Shown piece by piece: positions 12,293 to 24,999 of a DNA stretch of 64,000 nt (the first letter of the stretch is position 1; every line of letters begins with the position of its first letter). The stretch comes from Gnetum montanum (taxonomy: Eukaryota > Streptophyta > Gnetopsida > Gnetales > Gnetaceae). The position numbers and the translations under genes were made by a program. Location: positions 35,326-99,325 of the forward strand of contig MNCI01009010.1 in the NCBI GenBank assembly GCA_015680685.1. The letters run 5' to 3'. The notes under the pieces were generated by a model that saw nothing but the letters and a program-made list of their open reading frames with translations, was not told the DNA's origin and did not search any database.

Positions 12293-14489
12293 ACCACTCA
12301 TTGTAAGATCATACAATACTATGTTATATTTACGATGCACATATAGAGTCAGCTAGGGGTTATGAGGTTACCTAGTGAGATGGCTAAAATAGTATAATAT
12401 TATAGATATTTGATTGTGATACCATGATTATGGACACCAATCTTACTAGAGGTACAGTAGGATGTTTATGGCTAGTAGGTTGTGAAGGTTGTGAAGGAAG
12501 ACTAGGCATTATGCAAGTATGACCTAGAACTATCTATCATGATTATGCATTTATGAGTAGTGTTATTTGATTGATTGTGTCATGAGATTATGATGGGCTA
12601 GTATGTTATACATGTTATATTATGAGGTCACAATGCTTAGCATGTTATGCATATTCATATGATATAGCTAGTTAACATGAGTTATGATGTTTATATGATC
12701 TCATAATTATGTGATGGATAGTTTATGGTGTCAGAAGTTTGATTGGTCTTTGGCTTGAATGTCTTGTTATCACATTATGATATCTGGATCCTTTAGCATT
12801 AGTTGGGATGAGGAAAATAAATGGGAAATCTTAGATAAAGGAAAATTGTATATAAAATAGTTTACAGTAGTTAATATAAAATATAAAATATTTTTCAAAT
12901 TCTTCTCTCTCGATTAAGCATCCTTAGGTTTTTATTACATTTCCTTCTTCTTCTTTGATTTATCTCATTTCTTAGAAGATTTTCATGATTCATGGGTTGT
13001 TGGGAAGTTGGGGTTGGATAGGCTATAGTTAAGGAGGTTCAATTTAGATTCTGGAGAATCCAAGACCTCATGAGGAGAATTTTGGTGCTTTGGTTTATAG
13101 ACTCTAGATTTTGGTAGGTTTTCCAAATTTTAGATGGGATTCTTTATTTGTCTCATGTTTTATGATTTGAGATCATTATGCATTTCCATGGGCTTCTAAT
13201 AGGGATGTGTAGATGTCATATGGTCTTTTAGAATGTTTTTGCTACTTGCATAGATGTTTGATTCTAATTTTTGGTTATTGTGGCATGTAAATGAGTCCAT
13301 TTGATGTAATTAACATTAATGATTGACGATCTTGATAATAGTAGAGGTCCCATTGCTAGTCTCTAGACTCTTGAAGATTCTATGAAAGTATTTTTATGAT
13401 GCTTGGGTTGCATGTATAAGTTGTATATTTCCAAATTTTTTCTTCTTATGTCATTTTTAGGTGATCATGAGTGAAGACTAGGTTGCAATGTAGTCATGGT
13501 CAAGTTGCACTAGGGTTTTCAATGGAACATAAGTCATGACATGGTTGTAGCTAGACTGTGTTAGGGTTTTATGCAAGGCACAAGTTACAATGGGGTGATG
13601 GCCAAAATTACAATTTGAATATAGTTGCAATAGAGTCATACCATGGTCATGGTTCATTTTTGGTCTCACAAATTAAATTTAGCATGAGATTTATATAGTT
13701 TTGAGGTTATTGTAGTTGGGTTGTGGTCCAAAAATTATGCAAGACATGAGTATAATGCAATGTCATGACAAGTGAAGAATCAATTTTTGAAGAGTGGCAT
13801 GAAGCTAGTGCAAGGTGCTACCAAGTCATGGTCCTTTATAACAAATTACCACAATGAAGGTGCATGTTGCAATTTAGGTCTTGGCCAATATATAAGTGAT
13901 GTATGTTCCCTTGAACTTAAAAATGAATAAGAGTTTTGTGCTGCAAGCAACATGCAATTTCTTATGAATTCTGATGATACATGTAGCACTAGTTGCTAGG
14001 GTCCATAGGTGATTTTATTATGCCATGTATGTATATGACATATTTGCTTGTGTAAACATATTTTTGTATATGAATGTGTTGGTGTACATGCTATGTTGAA
14101 TTTGTGATGTTTGGGATTCTTGATAACTCATGTAGCACTAGTTGCTAGTGGTTCTTTCTTATGTTGTACTTGTGATGCTATCATGATATGTTATGTGTAG
14201 TGGAGTTGACATGAGATGCATATCGATTGGTGATGGGCTTCCTAGAGAAGAATAGGGAACCTTTACTAGATGCATGACCAAGGCTTCTATCTTGGTTCTC
14301 ATAGTACAATCAAGAGGCTATAGGTTGGTTTTATGACTAGTATAAGATCTAGAGGCATATGAGCATGTATAGATCGATCCTCTAAAAGGTTAGTGACCTA
14401 GGACTATAGACAAGGCAATAAGCACTAGTACTAGTAGTGATTAATGTTGATGAAAGACCTATAAGCATTTATTATCTTATGTGTACTCA
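12293..14489. other. Spacer with short degenerate repeats
   Basis: No gene-like frame. 13440-13860 contains loosely repeated ATGGTC/TTGCAATG/TAGGGTTTT words. The 19-base word ATGTAGCACTAGTTGCTAG occurs twice, near 13980 and 14130. Probably decayed transposon DNA; no element ends were identified. Confidence 0.4.
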
Positions 14490-15409
14490 TGACTGAGATA
14501 TAACAGTTGCCACTGAGGATCTTATGATTGTTGATAAAACATTTTGTATAAGAACTATGATATCATATCTATGATATGATAGATGTGATATCGTAGCCCA
14601 ATATACAATGTCATAGAGACTATGTAGTGGGCCATGGTCATGCCTATAAATACAAGCCCCCTATCATGTCAAATAATAGGTTTTTAGAAACACTTAGTGA
14701 ATCTCTTGTAGTTTATTTTTGTAAATTCAAAGTTAGTTTTGAATGCTCATAGTGTGATGAATTATAATTGTACAAGATCTTTATTCAAGTGAATTATTCA
14801 TGGATGTAATTCATAAACATAAATAAATATTAAGATTGTTCTTCATCATTGTAGCATCTCACATAGAATAGATTTACTTTCTAATGTCATTTACTTATAC
14901 TATGTTATTTATATTTCCTAAGTCATTTATTATTACTATGTTCATTAGTATAAGCAGAATATGTATGACTAGTTTTGAGCACAAAGTGTAATTATTGGAT
15001 AACCTATAGTAACTTTACTTGATTCACTTAGTGGTAAAGATATTTGGTAATCTTGGTAACAATTACATCAGCCTAAGATGTGTATGGAAACCTAGGACTA
15101 GGTACTTATCATCAATAGGCTAAAATAGCTTTACATTCTTATTGTCTTTAGTGATGAAATTCATAATCAATTTCATCATATTTATTCTTATCACACTTAA
15201 AGCTAAGCAACATCATTTCATCATATACCTCACTATGAGTTAAATCATACATTTTGCACTTCGCTTACTCCAAGTGAGAAGATAATGATCGTAAACTCAT
15301 TATTAGCTCACTAGTATGATTACATTATTCACCAATGTTTTATGACTAGATTGCCCATGAATACTTGTGACTTTTATGGTTGAGTGTTTAAATTCTCTAC
15401 CACTCATCA
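14490..15409 (+). repeat. 5' LTR of a plus-strand gypsy element
   Basis: Ends CTCATCA at 15409 and is followed by a primer-binding site. The start is placed at TGACTGAG (14490) by family length and is approximate. A TATA box (TATAAATA) lies at 14645-14652. Directly upstream, 14560-14600 holds GATATCATATC/GATATGATAG/GATATCG units, the same U3 arrangement as element A but in the opposite orientation. 'ttattcaagtgaa' and 'ttaccaa'-like words match the family. Confidence 0.65.
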
Positions 15410-15427
15410 TTGGCATCGTTGCTACAG
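15410..15427 (+). other. Primer-binding site
   Basis: TTGGCATCGTTGCTACAG directly after the LTR end matches the degenerate tRNA-Asp-type PBS seen in elements A, C and D, confirming plus orientation for this element. Confidence 0.7.
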
Positions 15428-15529
15428 ATATGTTAATGTTTGCTATTTAGTTGATCTTAACATAGTTCGTTGTATCAAGTATTTTCAAGTCTATCTTTCA
15501 TACTTAGAATAATTTTTCAAAAAACACAT

Positions 15530-16290
15530 ACACTTGAGCAATAACAAACGTAAAATGGATTCTACACGTAAAATAAAATATTCAACTGCTATTAATCTTA
15601 ATGAAAGTAATGATAGAAACTATAATGAAGAAAATTGGAGTGGAGTAATGCAAGAAAGAATATCATATGCTTATGCTAATTCTTATTATCTTGATTTTAC
15701 ATTCATTTTTTGCCAAGATAAATAATTTATATGGAGATATTTTTAAGGAAATATTGTCTTGCTACTTGAACACTCAACATTATCTATGCTTCAAGTAGCT
15801 CTACTAAGATCAAATCATGACATGCACAAGAAGGGTATTAAGTTACAAAGAATATGACTAGGCCATATCAACCAATAGAGGCTTAAGAAAGAAGGGATGC
15901 TATCATGGAAATAAGGTACACAAACAATTATTCTTATGGAAAAAGAATTTGTGCCATAAAAAGTTGAAAATTCTCATCATTCTCATAGATCTAGTTTTCA
16001 ATCATCTATTTGATGCACTAAAGATCCTATAAAGTTAAGATTACATTTAACTTTTTTAGAAACTCCTAAAAGAAATGATGTAGACTTTAGAATTAGGAGG
16101 AATTTGAGGCCTAAGACCTCTAATAGATCTAGAAGAGATGAATCAAGGAGTTATAGAAGAAGAACTAGCCAGCATCATTCTCCAAGTTAACTCTCCTCTT
16201 ACTCACACTCATTAATAAACTCTGATAAGGGAGGAGGAAGATCAAGGGATCATGATAAGGAAAGGAGAAGGGGTCATGACAAACATACTA
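15530..16290 (+). pseudogene. Gag remnant of the plus-strand gypsy element
   Basis: An ATG near 15534 opens a lysine/asparagine-rich frame (MSNNKRKMDSTRK...). After frame breaks, a strongly basic Arg/Ser-rich tail follows at about 16070-16290 (RRNLRPKTSNRSRRDE, then RRRTSQHHS and RSRDHDKERRRGHDK). This recalls the basic region of element C Gag (GRDRDKDHNDDHGYD). Position right after the PBS supports Gag. No zinc knuckle or pol follows on this strand. Confidence 0.55.
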
Positions 16291-16650
16291 CTAGAAGAAG
16301 TCACATATGAGCTTCTTCATGGATTTTCTCAAGCTACTTCTTTGTTGGATCTCCTTCAATAATAGCTTCCAATGTAGCAATTTTAGCTTTAATACAATTT
16401 TTTCTTAGTGATTTTTTTAGTTAATCATCATTTTGATTTATTTCAATCTTAGCTTTCCAAGTAGTAGATGTATCTTCTAATGCAGTAATCTTCTAACACA
16501 TCTTTTCTACATGAAGTGCAAAATCTTTAATTTTTTCTATCATTTTCTCATACATTGTAGCTTTTATTACTTTTCCTTCATATTTAGCTTTCAAAAATTG
16601 AATCATTTTAGAGTTTTGTTATCCAAATCTCATTTTGAATTCTTGAAATG
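16290..16650 (-). pseudogene. Coiled-coil extra-ORF fragment
   Basis: One minus-strand frame reads as protein for over 110 codons with four internal stops (…KMIQFLKAKYEGKVIKA…, KIKDFALHVEKM, LEDTSTTWKAKIEINQ). The heptad-like pattern and Lys/Glu/Ile/Leu content indicate a coiled coil. It resembles in style the extra ORF of elements C and D. It lies opposite to the adjacent Gag, so it belongs to another element fragment or an inverted piece. Confidence 0.45.
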
Positions 16651-17279
16651 TAAGTGGATTTTTATGTTCTCTCATAGATTTGATCAATAAAAGCCTTTTC
16701 TAAAATCTAGATCCAATTATTATGTGCTACTTTTGGGATCTTGTCACTTCTACTTTGAACCTTACCCTGCTTGCACTCTACTTTCATTAATCTATCCTAT
16801 TATGTCTACTACTACTCTGTCTTTCCCTACATGCTTTGACCATTAATATCAAATCTCATAAATATGCTTTCTTACTAAAAAATTCTTTAAAGCATTCATT
16901 TAATTCTAAACATATTACTTGAAAAAATCATCTAGATACTAAATGTTTTGAGTGAATGAATGATATTTAATTTTTTTTAGGCAAAGAACAAATAAAATTT
17001 CATTTTTTATATATTAGATTCTAATTATTTTGCCTTGTATTTGTTGAAAAATATCAATAGTCACATGCATTCTAAATGTAGTCACTATGAATTACATGTT
17101 GTTTGATTTATTATTAAAAATATTATTGCTAGCATGCTTAGAAAAGCCATAAATAGTCAAGAAGTATTATTGTTTTAATTACTAATTTAGCTATATATTT
17201 ATAATTTGATCAAAAGGAATCCTTTCTCTTTTTAAAAAATTAACTTATACAATCAAGTCTTAAATTTTGTGTATAATAT
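16651..17279. other. AT-rich spacer
   Basis: No recognisable gene or repeat. Confidence 0.35.
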
Positions 17280-17425
17280 AGGATGGAAAATTTGGAAGGA
17301 TCACCAATTGGATTGATGGTAAGATGCGAGTCATAAGACCTGGGTTTGAGTCTAAGCATAACCACTTGAAAGATGTTAGGCTTTTGCTCATTCATCGATC
17401 CTTCTAAGATCCCATTTTGGTGGGA
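17280..17425 (+). repeat. tRNA-derived SINE-like copy
   Basis: ATTGATGGTAAGATGC (A-box-like) is followed by GACCTGGGTTTGAGTCT (B-box-like, 17341-17353). A-to-B spacing fits a tRNA head. Unlike the 33-36 kb copies, the body does not match them, so it may be a second family. Confidence 0.45.
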
Positions 17426-18039
17426 TAAGCATTGAACCTCTAGGTGATGATCCTTTTTATTATCAAGCATTACATTAGTGGCTTTAAGGGTTATGGATGA
17501 AATATAATTTAGCATTACAAGAATAAGACTTCTAATGCATTATGGATGACACATAATTTAGTATTACAAGATTATGATTGGTAATTAATCTTTTACCCAA
17601 AAGAAGTTAAAATTTCAATTTTTAACTATAGAGTTACATATTTTTTAGTGTTGTTCTTCCATTTTAGTGTCTTCTCTTCTTTCTTCTAAGCTTTTTTTTC
17701 ATACCCTACAATTAACTTTAGATAAATTTATAACATCACTTCTAACAAGTATCTAGGTCCTACTTTTGCTATAGTTTTTGGTTGAGGATATGATTAAAAT
17801 TCATATATTCTATATGCAAAACTTAAAATTTAAAATTAAATCATTATATCATCTTAATCTACCAACTATGAAACTTATAAATTAATAATTATAGTTGAGT
17901 AACCCTCAAAGAGTAAATCATTTAACAAAATCCATACAATGTTACGCTAACATCCTTAGTACAAATTATTAATATCCAAGTTACAAGAGGTACATTAGAT
18001 AACCACATGGATCATTTTACAATGCCATAACATGGCTCC

Positions 18040-18175
18040 AAAGACACAACAATGCTTGAATCCTTTGTTTGCAAAGCAAACTTAATCACTAACACTTAAT
18101 TTGAAAGCTCCAACTCATGGGTTCAATTCTGGTGGTTAATGCTAAGTGATCTATCTTGAAATATATCTATATTAC
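18040..18175 (+). repeat. SINE-like copy (33-kb family)
   Basis: 'ttgaaagctccaactcatgg' plus GGTTCAATTCTGGTGG (B-box-like) and 'taatgctaagt' match the copies at 33035 and 34092. The A-box region is poorly preserved. Confidence 0.55.
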
Positions 18176-18200
18176 AATTCCTTCAGGATTTTAACAACCT

Positions 18201-18245
18201 TCCCCTCCCTCACCCACATCCCCTCCCCCTCCCTCCCCCTCTCCT
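18201..18245 (-). other. C-rich tract with G-quadruplex pattern on the minus strand
   Basis: Seven runs of three or more C within about 43 bases, with spacers of 1-4 bases. The minus strand therefore meets the canonical G3+N1-7 quadruplex pattern. It is sharply out of keeping with the AT-rich surroundings. Confidence 0.75.
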
Positions 18246-18918
18246 ATTTGCAAAGTATTTTTAATCATCGATGCTTTCATTGCACACTTCGATTTAGCAA
18301 CTGCATTGTCACTTTGAAACTTGATCCAAGCTTTCTAACTAATATCTACATGAAACACATGTATAAAGGATTAGAGCACCTTCATAGTAGAGGAAACCAC
18401 CTTGATGACACTTGAAACAAGCTACAAAACACATTGTTAGATCTTACAACAAATATTAATTAACTGAACCATTAACCAAAACATAGTCATTAATATATTT
18501 GTTAATCAAAATCATTAATCTTATCATTAATGCCTACATTCACCCCATGATTACATTACTAGTGATATTCCTATGAGGTTTCCAACATTAGGCACTAGAA
18601 TAGCTATAAGACTAATACTAACTTAACTAGCCATCAAGGACTATTTGGTATGATACCTTACTTATCTAGGCTAAGACTCATGTAATAACAATGTCCAACT
18701 ATTGATTGAAACCCTCAAGTAATTTCAATTTTCAAGTGTTAGATTACATTATGGCTAGTATCAATACTTGAGCTACCTTAAGGCCTTAGCTCTTGATTAT
18801 CACCAAGAACTAGATTTGATACTAACTACATGACAATCACTACTAATGTGGATCAAGTACTACATTGTACCCTCCATAATGTTGGTCCTTTCCCCAACTA
18901 GCTATTTCCCTATCAAAT
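18246..18918. other. Spacer left of element C
   Basis: AT-rich with no gene-like frame. Ends with CAAAT (18914-18918), which pairs with CAAGT right of element C. Confidence 0.4.
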
Positions 18919-19786
18919 TGATGAGCAGCAAGTATGCCCTACATCCAACCATATGAATCACTAGTGTTCACTCACTGATCTAGTTGAATTCCAAATACTT
19001 TAGGTTTCTAAGTACACTAGTTCTAGGAGGTGAAACTAACCATTGCAATCGTTTTCTTCCCAGTTCCACTTATGAAGTTCAAGGATATAGTTAAGTGTAA
19101 CTAAGGCATATGTTTTTTATCATTTAAGTTGCCTAATAAATAAGAATAAAGAATAAAGTAATTAATTACTTAACTAATCTAATCTAATTACTAGCTAATA
19201 TTTAACTAATCATAACATAAGCATCTATTCCCACTTGCCGTACATATCCTAAACACGTATAACACTACTAGGTTACCAAACGTTTAAGTGTTACTGGGAT
19301 TACCAAGCATTAGACATATGCTCCAAGTGGTCATACTTATGTTTACTATTTAATTGCTATCAATTAACTAATTACTTAATTACTCAAAAACATTAAAGTA
19401 AACTTCTTGAATATGAAACCCATAAGAAGAAAATTAATCTAATTCAAGTGTTGTAAGGTTTATCAGAAAAGCTCGTGTTTATTGCCATCCACACTAAAGT
19501 GCTCAGGTACAATAGTTCTCAAATAAAGATCCATACACTCTTTGATTCCTACTACAAGCACTCAGAAAATATTCTAACTTCTGAGAGGAAAACTTGCAAG
19601 CACTTTGTTGCAACTATGAAAGGAATGCCATAAATGAGCACATTTATAGGCAGAAATAGAGTGCCTCGTCGATGGGTACACATCAATGGGTCAAACCCTA
19701 TGTCGATGAGGTCACGTTGATGAGATCCTGTTAATGGGATTGTGTTGATGACATCCCATTGATGCAGCCCAATGACTGACTCGTCA
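18919..19786 (-). repeat. 3' LTR of element C
   Basis: TGATGAGC to ACTCGTCA on the plus strand (868 bp), homologous to 31258-32190 across its length. To its right the minus strand reads CAGTCGTGGGCATA, a decayed polypurine-type tract also present (GTCGTGGGGGTA) beside element D's 3' LTR. The U3 block (about 19670-19775) consists of CATCAATGGG/GTCGATGAG/GTTGATGAG units. To its left there is no PBS, as expected for a 3' LTR. Confidence 0.85.
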
Positions 19787-19989
19787 TATGCCCACGACTG
19801 AATGAAAACTTGTCCTTGAGTTCCTTACAAAATTTGGGAAGGTATGGGATTATTGATATACAAAACATACATAACAAAAACTGTGTCCAAGTATATGGTT
19901 TTACAATCATGACAAAATTTTGGTGTTTAGGATAACAAAATTGAACACTAGGGAAAAACTAATAGACACAACTCCTCGAATGACGTGAA

Positions 19990-22860
19990 GATGATGAAGA
20001 AGTTCAAATAGTACTAAGTGGTGGAGGCTCCTGAGGTTTTGAAGGACATTCTCCTACTTCGGGCGACACAGTGGTTGAGGAAGTTGTTATGGTTGTTCAA
20101 TGAAAACTGCAACTTTTGGTAGAAGACGAAAGGCATTTGACAGTGCCTTCATCTTCTCCTTCTTACTCTAGGGATCATTCACACTTTGTGTTGCATCACC
20201 AATGTGGGTCGGAATGGGAATATCCCATGGACAGAGCATTGTAGGGAATAGCTCCTTCACATTCATGAACCAAGCAGCAAACTATTTACATTCAATGTTG
20301 AACACTCTGAGTGCATTCTACAGATCCTAGTAATCATTCATTCTCTTACCTAAGTTCTTAACAATTGATCTTTGATCAATGAACTTCTTTTAAAGAACCT
20401 TGAGTTTTGCATTTTTCATCTCAAGATTTTTCTTGATATCTTTATGATGCTTGAATTCTTCCTTATACAATAAGTACAAGTTGGCCACTTGTTTTTCCAA
20501 TTCAAACTATAGCCTTTTGATAGTCAGCATTGCCAGGTTAGCATACTAGAGATTGGCAAGCTCCATGTATTCGGTCATCTCCTTAATATGTATCTCCTTC
20601 ATGTAGATTTTTGTCGTGTTGTATGCATTCAGCCAATCAAAGATAGGCTACCAGACATTGCCTCCTTGTTGAAGCTACTGGAGGGCCTCATTTACTTTTT
20701 CCTTCACCAATTGGATTTCATTCTCATTAACTTCTTTTTGTAGACCAACTTGATCTTTGTAATGGTCCTTGATCCTTTCAAACTTGAGGGCCCTATTCTT
20801 CTAGGTGGCTATCTCTATTGCAAATTTTTAGCAAGGTACAAACTTCCTCCATGGAGACGTTTCTATTTTCTACTACTAATCTTCTTAATTTACATTCACA
20901 TTGACTAATTGCTCCCACTATTGATGGATAAAATCTATCATTTGCTACTTCTACACATTAATATTCTATAAGTAATAATTTTCTGTGACCAGGATCTCAT
21001 TCTCATGGTGAGTCTAGATCAAGTCCTTCTGAATGTTGTGCATTGTGACATTGGCCAAGGACTAGTCAAAGATTGTTGACTCCTTGTCATCCTCAACCTT
21101 TTTGAGTTTGTGCATTAGTACTAGACTAAGCAACACAGGATTAGTGAGGTAGGCTCTCAAATCAGCAATCTTCATAGCCAAGTATTGGTTTTCAACCTTA
21201 GCTATTTCAAGTTGCCCCTCCATTCTAATACACTTATGCCTTTCCTTGAACAACTCCAACTGGGTTGTAGTCATGGTTTCTAGAAGATCAAAGACATCTA
21301 GAATTAGTTGCCCAATTTCCACCAGTCAATCCAGTAATTCCTCATGCTAGGCTACATTTAATTGGCCACTGAGAGTTCCTACGAACATCTACACATCTTT
21401 GAGTGTAGAACGTTTAGTACAAATGTCGTAGATGCATTAAGTGCTTCAACCACTTTATCAGCAACCACTTTAACCATCATCTCCTACCCATGGTGCTACA
21501 TCACTAGGATAGTTGCCTCCTCACCCTCCTCCAAACATAGTAAAAAGGTAGCAGCATTCCCAAAGATGTCTAGGAATTGTTGTTACTGCAAGAGGAATAT
21601 CGTTACCTCAAAGCACTTAGATTTGACCTTGTGGGCACTTGCATTCTTTGGGCTAAGAAAATTGGCATCCCACCTTCCATTTGACTGATGGTTCAAGCCA
21701 CTTCATCAAGGTGACTCATTACTATTTTTTATACAAATGGATCATCACCACTCATTCCTACTTGTTGTCGTTGCTATTGCAAATGCTACTCTCAGAGTTT
21801 GTGCATGTGCTCAATGGTAGCATGGGCCTCTGCCATTGTTTTGTGAGTGGGTGGTGGGGGTGGTGGTTCTTGCTCCTCTTCTTTAATGACTTTGATAGGC
21901 ACCTTATCCTTCATCATTTTCACCTAAGAGGTGGTTGGAGCTCGTTGGATTGTGTCATTTGTGTAGCATGCTATGCCTTCCCTCTTACATAATTTTCTGA
22001 TGAGGCACAAAAAAGGGAGTGTCTTCCTTCCATGTTTATTTTTCTTGAAGTTTTTCTTTATCTCAAGATAGATTAGTTATGGATGGTTAACTAGGAATCT
22101 ATCACTTAGAGTGGCACACATATGGGTAGAGAAAATTGTGATCTTGCTTAGACTTACCATTGGACTAAGGTAAAAGATCACAATCTTGAAGTATGCATGT
22201 TCTGCTATGGTGAGTGAACCAAACTCCTTACAATCTATTCCATAGCACCGCTGCATCCATTCTTTCTTAACACAAGGATCTTCCTACAGTAGAATCTTAG
22301 CAAGATTGGCCCCAATTTTTGGTGACCTAATGACCTATAAAATTGCTTTCATCGAGTAGGACACTAAAATGTTCTTAATTTTGACTATTGAACCAGCCTA
22401 CCTATTAATCCAAAAAAGCTGCATCTCTTCCATGTACCACTCCACATTGAAAGTGATGATGGGCCACATGGGAGAGGTTTGTAATTAGGCTTTGACTTCT
22501 AAAGGTGCAAACTCCAAGAAGGATCCAAAGTTCAATTCTTAAAGCATAGATTTTTGGACCTCCTTGTTTGCAATCTGCTTGAGGCAAGCATCTATCAAGA
22601 TGACCTCAAGGTTTGATCTTGACCCTGGTGCCTCATCTTGATGTGATTGTTTAGTCATGATCATTTCTTCATGAATCTACCAAATAGATTCCACTTTGGG
22701 CTCCTCCTAAAGAGGTCTCGTTGCCTAGGTTTCTGCTACTTGCTCATGGGCCTATTCTTGCCCCTTCTGGTTCTTGGTCATTTGCCCCTTGGTTAGGACA
22801 ATCCTCCTTCCTACATGTGCTTTCCTTTGAGTGCCATCTATGATTATAACATAACCAAGA
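19990..22860 (-). pseudogene. Extra coiled-coil ORF of element C
   Basis: Between integrase and 3' LTR the minus strand reads as protein over about 2.8 kb. The best part, 21322 to about 20190, stays largely in one frame broken mainly by stop codons. It is rich in Lys/Glu/Leu heptads (LEIAKVENQYLAMKIADL; FKHHKDIKKNLEMKNAKLKV) and ends with LCPWDIPIPTHIGDATQ. Element D has the same ORF with CPWDIPVPSHIGEA in the same place. Upstream (about 22600-22100) are segments such as MWSGTWKRCSFFGL and IVRSLVHSPWQNMH type residues in broken frames. No similarity to RT, env or chromodomain was recognised; function unknown. Confidence 0.6.
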
Positions 22861-24130
22861 ATTAGCATATAATGTGTAACTTATAGCATTTAAGTACCTT
22901 ATCTTATTAAGCAGTTACACTTAGGTTAAGTTATGACTATGGAAGATTGATTATTATATTATTATTTTGATGTTATTTCATTTAATAGGTCATCAGAGTC
23001 TGTTGGAAGGGTTTAACTTTCATAATTTGATGTTTTAATGTTAGTTTGTTAATTAAACCTTTATGGGAGTTAGAAAAATTTCAATAAATTTTCCATTGAA
23101 AACCTAATGTTTGTGTCCCCAATGACAAAGAGCTTACCTCTGGTAACTATAGGATTGAAGAATCGAGTGAATCGGACAAACAGTTAGGAAGTTATGGCTC
23201 TTGGAAGGTTTTGGGCTATGAAAAGTTCAAAAACTCTCCCCTCATTTTGGCTCAAATGTGAAACATTGCAAAGTGTGGCTGTGTATTTATAGGATTTTTA
23301 CCTTGCATCAATGAGGTCTCATTTACACATCCCATCCATTGACAGGGTCATGTCAATGGAATTGATGTAGAAAATTTTTCACATTTAAAAATTTGAAAAA
23401 TACAAGGAGTTTTGTCATGAAATTAGGATCTACATAGAGCGAAAAAAGTTGTGGACATGATGAAATACTTGAAGAGGGCTTAGATGGTACATGAAAATTG
23501 GAGAAGAAGATTTATTGGAGAAAATGCCATTAAGGAGCTCATAGTTAGATGCAATCGATGGGGAATGTGAAAGATTTGATTGCACAACTAGACAAGGATA
23601 AGGAACTTAACTAGCCCAACCAAGAGATGCAAGTGGGTCCTCCCCATGCCCTTTTTTCCCTTGCATATTCTCAACCCAAGAAGTCCATGGATTCCACGAT
23701 TGATTAATGGTTATGGAAAGTTAAGGACCTAATCCAGAAGAATCTACCTAATAATTTTGACACATTAAACTAAGACATTGAACAGGACATGGAAAATCAG
23801 TAGTGAGGTAAATAATAGAAAGCATTGGTGGATGAGAGAGAAAGTGCAATGGATTTCCAAATCACAATCACATGAAGTCCCTTGTGGATTTCATGGTTAA
23901 TGACCTGATAAAGTCTATCGTTAGTCCAGATCAAAACCAGCAACTTTCAATGACTTTACATTAATACTCTAAGACCAGTCCACTCCCTCAAGACATAAGA
24001 ATGCTCCTACAGATCACTCACGATTCCTTATTTAAGAATAAAAGAGAAGTAACAAGTGAAAAAGGACCTTAATTAGAGGAGACCTTCAGGTGTAAGTAAC
24101 ATGTCTTTCTAGTCCCATAACCAATGCTTA
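22860..24130. mobile_element. Possible nested insertion inside element C
   Basis: 22860-23400 looks like another LTR in minus orientation: a TATA-like TATAAATA on the minus strand near 23296, flanked by a U3-like block of CATCAATGAG/CATTGACAGG/GTCAATGG units. From about 23440 to 24080 the plus strand has protein-like, charged stretches (DLIAQLDKDKELN, KKSMDSTID, VDERESAMDFQ) with stops, opposite to element C. I cannot set exact ends or name the protein. Confidence 0.35.
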
Positions 24131-24999
24131 TAGCCCATTATTTTGTCTAAGGGATGTGTTTTGAATTCCCATCATTTTTTTTGAATTTTATGTTTTTATG
24201 GATTTTTGGATGGGAACCATAGCATGCAAAGACTTAAATTCCTATTATTGGTTGACAGTGAAATGGTAAGAAATCCATGAAAATACTCATGCACTCAAGA
24301 GCTTGGTCAACTATAGAGAGCATCGAGTCCCCTTGAAGTCACACCCTTATCATTCCATTTAATCTTTCACAAGTTTGGAAACTACCAATGTCACAAGTTT
24401 GTTAAAGTTTCATTAATGAAATGGATCTCATATTTCCAAAACTAGGAACACCATAGATTTTTATGGATGGCTGGATGATGTGGACTCACTAATTGTTCCA
24501 TGAAAAAGAAACTTTGTTCTAGTTATCAATCATCACAATCCCAAGATAGAATCTAGACATTAGCAATCAAAAACTTTAAGTACAAACCATCATTAGCAAA
24601 CATCTACAGCATCACTGTATCCTGTTGGTAATAAAGAAAAATAAAACAATTTATTAGAAAATATAAGAAAAACACACACACACACAAAAATAGAGTAAAA
24701 TATAAAATAAATTATAAAATATTCAAGAAAGATAAAACGTATTAACGATGTTATAAAACAAAAAATGGTGTAAAATAAAAAGTGTAAAAACAACAAAGTG
24801 TAAAACAAAAAAAATATAAAAACTAAGGAGCCAATTGATTGGTTAGCATAGATGGCCATCTTCCCCATGATTGAGTTGGAAGGAGGAGATTTAAAAGACT
24901 GAGCAAGGTTGTTCATTCGAGGAGGTGTTGATAACACTAGCTATTTTGAGTTCATGGAAAGGTTTTACTTGTTGCATGTTGACTAGTTACTTCTTGTTT
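24131..24999. other. Element C region between integrase and insertion, with AC microsatellite
   Basis: AT-rich, poorly coding. Contains an (AC)n run at about 24671-24687. Minus-strand residues near 24860 (PPSNSIMGKMAIYANQS) may be the distal end of pol, but this is weak. Confidence 0.35.

Noticed and set aside
24593-24937. 114-codon hydrophobic minus-strand frame
   Set aside because: It runs through A-rich and AC-repeat DNA; Phe/Leu/Ile content reflects base composition.
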